DNA of 64,000 nt from assembly GCF_000346465.2 (NCBI RefSeq), contig NC_034014.1, positions 8,763,020 to 8,827,019 of the forward strand, read 5' to 3'. The position numbers and the translations under genes were made by a program. Positions within the stretch are counted from its first letter, which is position 1. Each line of letters starts with the position of its first letter. This document shows, piece by piece, positions 22,601 through 32,689 of this stretch. Under the pieces are notes generated by a model. It ran no database searches. It was given only the letters and a program-made list of their open reading frames with translations, and was not told where the DNA came from. The DNA comes from Prunus persica. Lineage: Eukaryota; Streptophyta; Magnoliopsida; Rosales; Rosaceae.

Positions 22601-25600
22601 TGAGCCATAGAGGTAACCATGACCAAGATGCACATGTTGCAAGGAACGACCAGAGAATACTAGTTCCTTTTCAAGGACAACGAGATCAGGGTACAAATAG
22701 TCCTCATGGTCAGCTTGGGATGTTAGCTGCATACAAGGGAAAGAACAACAAAAGGCTTGCAGAGCTTTCTGACACAGAATATGAACTAGCTTTGACATGG
22801 AAGGTTCAAATGAAAGACAAGGTTAATGAGGATCAAAGGAAAGAAGGTGATGAGGATTGGTGGAGGAATGAAAGAGAAGTCTTTCATGGACGGATTAATC
22901 TACTTATATCTCGGATGCACATAATCCAGGGTACAAGCCCAGCTAATACTTGTTGAAAATATTACAGAGAATTATATGCAAATTTCCTAACCTAACAGTA
23001 AAATTATTTTCTGAGCAGGAAATAGGAAATTTTCACCTTGGAAAGGTTCTGTGGTGGACTCAGTAGTTGGGGTTTTCCTAACTCAGAATGTGTCAGATCA
23101 TCTTTCAAGGTAACTTCACATTTGATAAACTAGAATTTGTCAAAGATTTTTCTGTTGGAGGTTCATAATGAGACTTTTAACTTCATATTCTCTTCTACAG
23201 CTCTGCCTTCATGTCACTTGCCGCCAGATTCCCCTGTCAGTCTACTTCCAACAAAACAGACGGTAAAGACATAAACATGGTAGGCAACCAAGAATCGATT
23301 GGGAGTAGCATTGTTTCTATCATGCCAGTATCTGATGAGGAGTTGCTCACATGTGAAGCTGCAGAGTGTGGAATTAAGGAGTCAAGCTCTGACAAATCTA
23401 ATGACTTTGAAGGGGCGTCAAGGTCTCGGTGTGATTCCTACAAGCCTCCAGAGGTTTCCCAAATCCATTTCAATGAAAAGGTAGATCATGTGGAAATCTT
23501 GGAAGACAGTTTAGTGTCCTATAATCCCCAAGTTCAGCAGAAACTTTCAACAGAAGTTGGTTTTCATGCATCAGAAGGGATGTCTAGTCTGCCACCAGAA
23601 TGTAGCTCACCAACGAAGGATGAGATGGCTGCACTCTATTATGTCAATATGCCACTTGATAAGCCTGAGAGCACAACTGATACTAATATGATCCAAAATC
23701 CGAAACTTTGCTCGCAGCCACCTAATGATGCCAACAGCTTCAACCAGACAGAACAGAAGGGAAACAAACTGCAACAGTCAGACATGAAATCTGGCGAGAC
23801 AAAGAAAGCTACTCGAAGAGGAAAAAAAGAGAAGGCTATAATGCAGGCCAAAACTGATTGGGAGTTTTGCAGAACGATCTTTGGTACCAGTGGAGATAGA
23901 AATAGAAATCACATGGACTCGGTAGACTGGGAGGCAGTTAGACACGCAGAAGTTGGTGAGATTGCTCATGCTATCCAAGTGCGTGGCCAACAAAATATAA
24001 TTGCTGAACGAGTCAAGGTAAATCAAATTATTCCTCTTCCAAAATAGGATTGTATAGTTTATTTTATTTTTGAACAACTTTGGAAGTTACCTATTTTACT
24101 CGCTGTTGCAGAAGTTCCTTAACCAAGTATATCAAGACCATAAACAAATAGACCTTGAGTGGTTGAGAAATGCACCACCTGCGCTAGTGACGTAAGCATA
24201 CATTAACAATACAAGCATGCTAAAATCTTTCTGTTAGTTCATTCGAGTTATATGTATTTGTCAAAGTTTGATCATTCACCCGTCTGTAATTGTAGGAAAT
24301 ACTTGAGAGACATTAAGGGTCTTGGCTTGAAAAGTGTGGAGTGCGTGCGGCTTTTGACACTCCAGCATGTAGCTTTCCCGGTATGATTTTAATGGGCATA
24401 TTGTTTAGGTGGATGTAATTTGTAAATGTTTTATTCAAAAATGTATTCTTTTCTTGTAATAGGTGGACGTAAACGTTGGCCGGATAGCGATTCGTCTAGG
24501 ATGGGTTCCTCTTCAACCATTACCTGAATCGCTTCAGATACATCTATTAAAAGAGTAAGTAAGTACAAAATATATTAACAAGACATATCACTTGTATTTC
24601 CAATGACATTATAAATTTTCTATGTGTAGGATGCCTGTGTTCGATTCAGTTCAGCAGTATCTTTGGCCTCGACTAGAAACCTTGGATCCGTTAACATTGT
24701 AATCCCAAAATTTTCCCTTTAAGATTATTTTTATCTTGTGAAATCACCTATAATAAATTAAGAATTGTACTCATTTTAGTATATTATTTTCAACAGGTAT
24801 GAACTGCATTATCAGATGATAACCTTTGGAAAGGTATATCTCTTCAGAGCATATATTTGCAAAAATGTGTCCTCAAAATTGGTTAGACGAAAATTCTAAA
24901 TTTGTATTTTAATATTTATGCAGGTTTATTGCACAAAGAAAAATCCAAATTGCAATTCTTGTCCGATGAGGGGAGAGTGCAGACACTATGCTAGTGCATT
25001 TGCCAGGTTTTCCTCAAATTTGAAAATGATATCACAACACATGATGAGATTCAGGATATCACTTCACTAAGCATTTGAAAATGGAAATTTGGATGTTGCA
25101 TCACAAACTATGGAAACTAAGAAACATAATGAGGCACTACTTGTAAGTTGTAACTCTTAATCTCACTAGGTATGATATGTATCTACATGTTTGATGCAGT
25201 GCAAGGCTTGCCTTACCAGGGACGGGAAAGAAGGCGAGGCAAACAAAGAAAGATAGTTCTACTGCTACTCCGATTGTGGGTTTTGAGGCACTCAATTCAA
25301 TATCGCTATCCTTTCTTGAGGCCAACCGTGAATCAGAATACCAAACCAAAAGTTGTGAACCTATCATTGAGGAACCATCATCACCACAACCTGAACCTGC
25401 AGAACTACCAGACATTGAAGATCTTTGTCGCAGTGACCCTAACTACATTACAACAATTAAAATGAGAGATGGAATTTGCTCAGAAAATTTAAAGCCATTC
25501 ATGGGTGTGTTTCGAGAAAATCATATGCCAACAGAATTAGTTGCTTCACAAACTGCTCACATCCCAGCTCCCAAGCTGAAGCTTGTTGACCGTTTAAGGA

Positions 25601-27701
25601 CAAAACACTTAGTGTAAGTTGGGTTTGGTTATCCAATAAACCTTGATCTGTTTTATATTTTACTTTATGATAATTATATTCCTGCGAGCATACAGGTATT
25701 AAAATAATAAATGATTTTTTTTTAAATTGATCCTATCTCATTTTTTTTAATTGGGAATGGTTGGTTGGTTTGCAGAGAAAAATAGTTCCAAAAGATAGAG
25801 GAATAAATTAAAGCATTTTTCATAAATGGTATTCTATGATTATTTGATGGCCCCTTACCATTACATTGTAACTAATTTTAATTATCATGCAGCTATGTAG
25901 TTCCAGACCATCATCCTCTATTGGCAGGGGTAAGTCAGTTACTCTTTTCCTGTTCAAAGAACTTTCATCTGCATAGTTGTCTATTAACTTCTGAAAATAT
26001 GAACGTCGCAGTTTGAGACAAGAGAGCACGATGATCCAAGCCCATACCTTCTTGCTATATGGACATCAGGTACAAACTTACTTCCAGAAAACATATTCTA
26101 CAATTGTAAAGTGTTCAGAAAGATTCATGTTTTCGATAGTAAAAGGACTATGATGTCTAAGATGAGAGTTTCCCAACTTGAAAATATGGTACAATCTTTG
26201 AATATGTGCTAATCAATTATTTGTGGAAATGTCAACGTCAGATCAAATTTCAAATTCATCTCAATCACCTCAGAAAAAATGCAATTCCCAGGAGTCTGGA
26301 GAGCTGTATAATGGTGAGATGACATGCTTTTCACACCGCCGTCTTCCAGAACAAGCTTCTGATACAATTCATGGCACAATTTTGGTGAGTAACAGTCGGG
26401 ATCTACGAGCACTTGTGCACACTATTACAGTTTCAACTTGCGATAAGTACTTTAGCCAATTATGTAAAAGGACTAACACATGAAACAGATACCGTGTCGA
26501 ACAGCAACCAGGGGGAGCTTTCCACTCAATGGGACATACTTTCAAGTTAATGAGGTGAGCTTACTCAAAATTTCTCCAATGATTCATATTCTGTCTGTCA
26601 GCATATAAAATTATCAATAGTGTTTTAGATCAAGCTACTGTGCTAAAGCACATATACTATATAACATCCTTTTGCAGGTATTTGCTGACCATGAATCCAG
26701 CGTACGCCCGATTAACGTTCCTAGATCTTGGATATGGAGACTAGATAGGCGAATTGCATACTTTGGAACCTCAACAAGTACAATTCTCAAAGGTGAATAA
26801 TCCATACACTAGATGAGTTGTATGTATTATATGTAGAGTGATTCTCTCATGCAAGACAGTTTGGCATGCTATTTTGCTAGATTGTGATGTCTGAGCGTGC
26901 AATGCGATCTCTGCATTGTCCACAATTGAGATTGACAATGCCAAACTCTCTGAAAAGAGAGTGTCACTCACACTATAAAGAGTCAAACAAATGTCTCAAA
27001 TATTTCTTCTTATTGCAGGCATAGAAACAGCGGAAGTTAGGGGATGCTTTTGGGCAGGTTTGTAATTCCCAGTCCTGCAGCTTCTTATTGATAGCTTGTT
27101 GTAATACTGAAAGAGCATCCAACCCTTTGTAATTCATAAACAAGGTCAAAACACAATTAGTTATATTAATAGGGCAAAACTCATTCTTAACAAATTTTTC
27201 GAACAAAAAAACAGAACCATCTTTTAATTAGAGCCTTAACAAATCTTATAAATAAAAACCCTTTGTTTGCCCCTTTACTGCTATGTAAGTATCATTTTTA
27301 TTGTTTTCCAACATCAATTTGGTATGAGGACGAATCCATAATATGTCATAGAGGAAGTGATGACTATTAAGATAAGTTCTACACAACAAGGTTGGGAAAC
27401 AAGATCTGAAAATAAAATGCAAGAAATAATTAAAAAGATTCCTGGGTGCAAACTGTGAAATAAAAGCACTCATTTATCAAGGAAATTTGTAAAGAAAGAA
27501 AACAAAAACTACAAGCTTATAGCCATCCATGATATCATATGAAATTTAACAATCTTACTGGTTAATGATTTTTTTTTGCTTTCAGGTTTTATGGGCGTGA
27601 GAGCATTTGACCGCAAAACACGCACCCCTGAAGAGCTCTCAAAACTGTTCCACGTTTCAACAGCCAAGGCTGGAGGAAAGAAAAACAAAAAAGAGGACTA
27701 G
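19618..27701 (+). CDS. DML: DEMETER-like 5-methylcytosine DNA glycosylase (ROS1/DME/DML family)
   Basis: Twenty coding exons: 19618-20356, 20900-22144, 22299-22439, 22553-22930, 23019-23109, 23201-24017, 24112-24191, 24296-24380, 24463-24554, 24630-24698, 24797-24833, 24924-25006, 25200-25613, 25893-25929, 26012-26069, 26242-26384, 26489-26554, 26678-26792, 27019-27057, 27586-27701. They sum to 4845 nt (1614 aa) with no stop. Residues 270-340 are Lys/Arg-rich and include GYRPRVVGVGKPRR, a DME-family mark. The split glycosylase domain starts at SPWKGSVVDSVVGVFLTQN (about 840), and its HhH-GPD part is near 1110-1225. An FeS cluster motif and a C-terminal RRM-like region follow. By family, the enzyme excises 5-methylcytosine in the nucleus to start base-excision demethylation. 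The N-terminal half is not clearly ROS1, DME or DML3, so the subclass is open. ATG 19618 is the first in-frame start after the leader intron. Confidence 0.93.
24112..25006 (+). other. DML: Catalytic HhH-GPD and 4Fe-4S segment of the demethylase
   Basis: Exons 7-12. The helix-hairpin-helix reads KGLGLKSVECVRLLTLQHVA with the expected catalytic Lys1176. FPVDVNVGRIAIRLG follows, with catalytic Asp1194. The iron-sulfur cluster motif is Cys1261-X6-Cys1268-X2-Cys1271-X5-Cys1277 (CTKKNPNCNSCPMRGEC). All key residues are present, so the enzyme is predicted to be active. Confidence 0.92.
26012..27701 (+). other. DML: C-terminal permuted CXXC (degenerate) and RRM-like part of the demethylase
   Basis: Exons 15-20. 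The region before HGTILIPCRTATRGSFPLNG should, from DME-family sequences as I recall them, hold a four-cysteine permuted CXXC unit. Here only two of the Cys remain (KKC and MTC), with Tyr and His in the other places (GELYNGE, CFSHRR). The RRM-like fold is intact: GTYFQVNEVFADHE, PINVPRSWIWRLDRR, GCFWAGFMGVRAFDRKTR. It ends in a Lys-rich tail. Confidence 0.7.
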
Positions 27702-28431
27702 TAATGAGTAGGAGGAGATGATGTTGCAGACACAAGCTGAAATAGCATGCTTAAAAATGTTGCAGTTCTGTAAATAGGTACACCTTATAATTCTCTAGCA
27801 TAACATGAGAGTCAAACCTGGATGCTAAAATGTGACTCCAGTACAGTGGAATCTTATTTTTCTTACTTAAATCCTTATCAACAGTTCTATTTGAAGCCTC
27901 CAATAAGAAAGAAAGAGAGGTAATATTTATAGATTTCACATTCAGAAGAAACCCTTTTGGTTATAGATTTCACCATCCCTGCTTTTGGTCAATTTGAGCT
28001 TGTAAATTTGTCTAGTCGGTCCTCAAATAAGGAAAGTTTTCAGCTGGTTTCAAGTATTGATAGAAGACATCATATATTAATAGAGTAGAGGGAGGGCAAG
28101 ACATTAAAAAAATTAAGATTTGAAGCTTAGATGCATATTACCTGATGAAAACTGTCTTTTTTCCTGTCTTTTTTTTTTCCCTCTAATGAAGCATTTCTGC
28201 CCCAATCAATTTGGACCCTCTTGTTATTTTGGCAATTGTTAGTCGTCTTGTTAGGTAATACTTAAATTTTAGTTGATGGAACTCAAAATCACCTTATAAC
28301 CCTTGACTTTTACTGGACGATTTTGTTTAGAGGAAGAAAGGATATGGTTCCTTTGGTGCCTCTTGATTGGTTCTGTTAAGTTGATGAAGCTATAAAGATG
28401 TGGTCAATGCAGAAAGAGCATCCAAATGACT
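27702..28431. other. 3' flank of the demethylase gene
   Basis: AT-rich; probably contains the 3' UTR. No polyadenylation site could be fixed and no other gene was seen. Confidence 0.4.
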
Positions 28432-28445
28432 CAATTTGAGTGGCA

Positions 28446-28545
28446 TAATTTGTTTGTTTGTTTTTTTTTTTTTTGAGAATCTCGACGGTACGAGGGAAAT
28501 TTTATTAATCATCAAAATGAAAATGGGGGACTTAAAACCTTACCC
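28446..28545 (-). mobile_element. Very short 5'-truncated LINE insertion with 14-bp target duplication
   Basis: CAATTTGAGTGGCA stands at 28432-28445 and again at 28546-28559. The 100-bp insert reads on the minus strand as a LINE 3' end: TAATAAAATTTCCCTCGTAC, CGTCGAGATTCTC, then a poly(A) run and AAACAAACAAA. Confidence 0.85.
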
Positions 28546-28559
28546 CAATTTGAGTGGCA

Positions 28560-29275
28560 CAGTTAAAAGCTAAAGTTTGAGGGAAAAAAATAAAAATCTC
28601 CCTGTCATCATGTTTCAATGATGGAATAAAAGTTTGTAATTTTTATGGCTGTTGGAGCATGTAGAGGATATGTGATGCTAAGTAATTATAACCTAATAAA
28701 TATGGTAAACTTTCTCTCAGTTCAATGAAAAGTATGATAAATATAAGTTTAAAGATGCTTTCTAAAAGCTTCTATGGTATAGAGAAATATCAGAGCTTTT
28801 TAGTTAGAAAAATATGTTTCTCAATTTGAAGAATTTTGAAAGCACCATGTCTGGTGGACAACCAGGAAGTCACTACCCCTCCTCTGATAAAGGCAGATTA
28901 TATGGCTCTTCTGTAATTATAAATTAGATAAAGCAAAGGGGAAAGGCACCGAAGAAGATGACCAATTTAGCAACAGTGCTAAAACATGCATTAAGATTCA
29001 GTTTGATGGCTTTGAAGCTTGCATGCACTATACTCGGTTGGCCACAGCTTTTTGATGGAATGCATGTAAATTAAAGGGATCCTGCATATTATATAGTAAT
29101 GCAAACCATCGGCTCTTGTAAAAAGTTAAGTGTATGAATGTAAAGTAAGGAAACAAAAGCAAACCAACCAGTCAGACTCCAATGAATTAAAGTGGTTTTG
29201 AGTTTCCATACACAAGATAAATTATCAAAGCTTAAGAGGTCTAATTAGAGTTTGTAACCATTTCAAATCCTAAAT
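28560..29275. other. Gene-free intergenic stretch
   Basis: AT-rich, with only short open frames without domains. Nothing recognised. Confidence 0.4.
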
Positions 29276-29289
29276 TTGGTAGACCTATG

Positions 29290-29405
29290 GTAAGGGGCTT
29301 GAATTATAATTCAAGTGGTTAAAAGCATTTATCTATGTACCCAAGGTTCTAAGTTCGATTCCTCCCTCCTCCAATTTCGCTTGCATCAAAAAATAAAATA
29401 AAAAA
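29290..29405 (+). mobile_element. tRNA-derived SINE, 116 bp, with target duplication
   Basis: Flanked by TTGGTAGACCTATG (29276-29289) and TTGGTACACCTGTG (29406-29419), 12 of 14 identical. It has an A-box-like AATTCAAGTGGTTAAAAGC, a B-box-like AGTTCGATTCC, a tail TTTCGCTTGCAT and A-rich DNA. Confidence 0.8.
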
Positions 29406-29419
29406 TTGGTACACCTGTG

Positions 29420-31199
29420 AGAATGCACCAAAATAAATTAGTGCAGAAGAGAAAAACAGAGAAGGTGGCTGACCAAAGAGTGGAGCCTTCATTGCGGATT
29501 TGGTATCTGCATAGTAATTAAGGTATATTCTGTGTTCTTGTGGTACCTTTCTACCCAAAAATATAGTAAATATGGAGAGAAGCAATACATTGAAAAATTA
29601 AAAGAAAAGAATGGCGGTGGTGATGATTTCATTGGCTTCATCACAAATATATAAATAATCCATCCCAAAAGCACATGGCTCGTAAAGAGCACATGTGCTT
29701 ATTATATTGTTATTTTGAAATTATTATAGTGAATTATAATACATACATTATGCTTTATTATTACAATAGATACGTTCCCTTGAAATTTTCACTTGGTGGA
29801 TATGCCTTGAAGGATTAAATTTAACTTTCAAGAGATTCCTTCTTTGTAGTAGCTGAATCCATGAATGTTGCCTTCTTAAATTTCAGAGAGACGGATTAGC
29901 GGTCTACTATCAGTAACATCGATATTGTTCAACTCATTATAAATTCAGGTTAGGTTTTTCAACTTTTCAATATGGGACAAATACTCTCAACACTCCTCCG
30001 CACATGTGGCGAACTTTCAAGCCTAATACGTGAACACCGTATATTGAGTAAGGGATAGAGGTAAACATTTAAGCCCTCACATACTGGATAAGAATAAATG
30101 CCCAATTTAGGCCCAGTTAATCAACCTGCTATGATATCATGTTAAATTCAAATAGACGGGTCAGCAGCCTCACTACTAGCAATATTGATATTGTCCCCAA
30201 TTTAACTATCTACAAAAGACCTCGGTGATATTAGTAGTGGAACCATTCATTATATCTTATATTTTATTTATTCAAGTTTTCGATGTGAGACTTATATTCT
30301 TCAACAGCCCTATTTAGTATTTATGCAAGTTTCATATGACTACATGCAAAAGCTGTTCTTCCTATGAGAAAAAATCATAATTGGTGAATTCATGATTGTT
30401 TAATGGAATATGCTACTGATGAATGGCAAACTCGCTAACAATGTTGATATTGTAGGAAGGGCACCTAGGTTCAAAACCCTCAAACCTCCATTCCTCTTTT
30501 TTTCTGTCGTTGGAATCCGATAAAATAAGAATGCACGCAAGAAAGAGTGTTAGTTTGAAACTTGATATAGATTGTTGGCTTCTTTGACCACTTAAGAATT
30601 TAGAGTCCAATAATTTCTCTGAGTCCAACAATTCAGGCTGTGAGGAGAGCTATCTTAAGTTACCTATCACTTCCCATTTCTCTTCAAGAAGAAGAACAGA
30701 GAACATATATCAGTATTGGATTCCAAACAACTTATAATATTATTACTGTTGAAGTAAAAGAACTGGGAAGATGTACACTTTCCTTATAATATTCTGTAGT
30801 TTCTCATTAGCGGAAAACTTTACAAGCAGATATATTAAGATGAGCAGTTTCCTTCTGTAAGCATAGCATTAAGTGCCACCAAAGTAGCTACTAAAAACAA
30901 GAACAGTTCAGAATTAAAAGCTTTGTCTTCATAGTGCCTGCCTGCACGTGAGCTTTTGGACTACAAGTCAAAATTTGGTTGACTTCCCAACTGTTTTGAA
31001 AGATCCATGCTACTGGAAACCAGTCAATGGATATCTGTTATGTTATCTGCGTATAAATTTACTAAGTCCAACTTCCTATCTGTTTTTAATTAATTGGAAA
31101 GCTTTAATCAATGCCCTACCCCAAAATCACCTACCCTAGATTGTTTTGCTTGGCTTTTAATTTTTCCACCTATATAGTTTTAGAAGTTGTGCAGATTCT
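29420..31199. other. Gene-free DNA with a pair of diverged direct repeats
   Basis: GAGACGGATTAGCGGTCTAC with TAACATCGATATTGT (29887-29932) reappears in diverged form at 30152-30197 (TAGACGGGTCAGCAGCCTC, CAATATTGATATTGT). CTCCGCACATGTGGCGAAC lies between them. This looks like debris of a non-autonomous element. No gene was seen. Confidence 0.4.
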
Positions 31200-31315
31200 G
31201 TTTAGCTAAGTTGGCTAGCGTTGATGTGCTTCCCACCCTGCACTCGAGTTCAAATCCCTCTTCTCGTAGTTTAGATTAGATTAAAGTAGAATATTGTTAG
31301 TATAAATAAAATAAA
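31200..31315 (+). mobile_element. tRNA-derived SINE copy
   Basis: AGCTAAGTTGGCTAGCG head, B-box-like CGAGTTCAAATCCC, then CTCGTAGTTTAGATTAGATT and an A-rich tail. Imperfect flanking repeats (AAGTTGTGCAGATTCTG and AAGTTGTAGCTGCTTCTG) may be its target duplication. Confidence 0.6.
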
Positions 31316-31495
31316 AGGTCTTACAAGTTGTAGCTGCTTCTGGTAGTAATATTTTATTAAGAACATCAAATGATGATAAGCTAAAACTAATTTAGGTTTA
31401 ACTTGTAAACAAAGTCATCATAATTAAGAGAACATACATATATAAACATTCATATTATCTACTAATTAGATGTAACAGTTACATTATGAAGAGTA

Positions 31496-32075
31496 TCAAG
31501 GCTTCTGGTGCTGGGTGTAGATGTAGTCCAAGTGAGCTTCAGCCATTATCCTTCTGTTTAAACAGTCCTCATCTCCATCAGTGCAATCTTCCACCCCAAT
31601 TAACTGCTATAATATCCCAAAAGCAACAAAAAAACAAAGAGTATAAGATCTATAACTTGATGACTAGTTAGGTTTAATTAACAAAAAAAGAAAATAAAAG
31701 AAATTTAAAATATACATTCATTAGTTCACTGCCTTCCAACTCTACAAGTGAACCCCCATCAGTGATTGCATTGAGCTCTACCTGATCCTCTTGTCCTGCA
31801 AAGACACCAAGGTTTTAGTTCATAATTATAGCTAAGAGAAAGAAGAAGCCAAGGCTAATTTGTTTTTCTTTTAATTTCTGGTTTGGGGAGGGAAAATTTT
31901 AACTCATGAGACCTCATCTTCATCAAACAAAGCAACAGCTAGTTGATTGTCAATGCACAATCGTTTAGGATTTACCTTCTTTGTTGCCTAGTAGACGAGC
32001 TGATATCATTGTTGACGAAGAAATGATGAAGAAAATGCATAGGACAATAGCTCCTGAGGTAAAGCTTTGCTTCAT
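31496..32075 (-). CDS. PSK: Phytosulfokine (PSK) precursor
   Basis: Three exons on the minus strand: 32075-31976, 31795-31716 and 31603-31496. The joined 288 nt (95 aa) close in frame with GT-AG introns. Residues 1-26 form a signal peptide ([20 protein letters not shown]...). A short acidic propeptide ([15 protein letters not shown]) follows. The conserved C-terminal block is [20 protein letters not shown] then [11 protein letters not shown]. The mature pentapeptide YIYTQ is at residues 87-91, with the preceding Asp that the family's tyrosine sulfation and subtilase processing require. PSK is a secreted, doubly sulfated growth-promoting peptide sensed by LRR receptor kinases. The Met chosen is the one directly before the signal peptide; an upstream in-frame Met would force translation through the (GA)n leader and is not credible. 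Confidence 0.96.
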
Positions 32076-32087
32076 GGTTTCAGCTTC

Positions 32088-32090
<3 letters not shown>

Positions 32091-32149
<59 letters not shown>
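32091..32149. repeat. (GA)n microsatellite in the PSK 5' leader
   Basis: About 29 uninterrupted GA units, 16 bp upstream of the PSK start codon (CT on the sense strand). It probably lies in the transcribed leader, where CT tracts are common in plants, and is likely to be polymorphic in length. Confidence 0.95.
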
Positions 32150-32152
<3 letters not shown>

Positions 32153-32284
32153 CTGAGAGAGTTGGAACTTGAGATGCGAGAAGGAAGCAGATGAGGGACA
32201 TAAATACATGCAAAAAGAAAACAAAAAGCCACTGATCAGCCCCTGTAAGTCACATGAATGAGAAACTTTTGTGTGGAACTGGGA

Positions 32285-32413
32285 TAACATTATTTTGCTA
32301 TTTTCAATCAATTAAAGTATGTCACGCGTAATAACTTTTTCATTTAATATACCATAATTAATTGAAAATAGCAAAATATACCATAATTAATTAAAAATAG
32401 CAAAACAATGTTA
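32285..32413. mobile_element. Foldback MITE-like element upstream of PSK
   Basis: TAACATTATTTTGCTATTTT at the left is matched, inverted, by AAAATAGCAAAACAATGTTA at the right. The right half also carries a 30-bp direct duplication (ATACCATAATTAATTGAAAA, then ATACCATAATTAATTAAAAA). Total 129 bp, non-coding. Confidence 0.65.
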
Positions 32414-32633
32414 GCGTTTGATGCTAATTTTTCTGCACATTGAAGGTCTCTCTAAGTAAGGCAGTCTCAATACCTCATATCAGAGGCTAGGGCCAATCAC
32501 CACCATCCTCTTATTATATACTATACACTCCATGCCTGTTGTGACAACACCACTACTAGATATGAGAGAAAGAGAGAGCCTTGGTCATTGTCTGCCATAG
32601 TGGTCCAAAAGAGTCCAAATTGTTATATGGTGG

Positions 32634-32672
32634 TTGACAGTGTCAACAAGTCAACCTTTCGGACAGGTTGAC
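32634..32672 (-). promoter_or_regulatory. Cluster of four W-box cores upstream of PSK
   Basis: TTGAC at 32634-32638 and 32668-32672, and GTCAA at 32642-32646 and 32650-32654, all within 39 bp and about 560 bp from the PSK start. TTGAC is the core bound by WRKY factors. The first pair forms the palindrome GTTGACAGTGTCAAC. That it regulates PSK is inferred. Confidence 0.4.
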
Positions 32673-32689
32673 AGCTGCTGCCCATCATT

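Noticed and set aside
29290..29350. A functional tRNA gene
   Set aside because: The A- and B-box-like sequences belong to a SINE with target duplications and an A-rich tail. A cloverleaf cannot be completed.
32076..32311. Upstream extensions of the PSK frame through a (SerLeu)n run
   Set aside because: The run is the GA microsatellite read on the minus strand. The PSK signal peptide starts at 32075.
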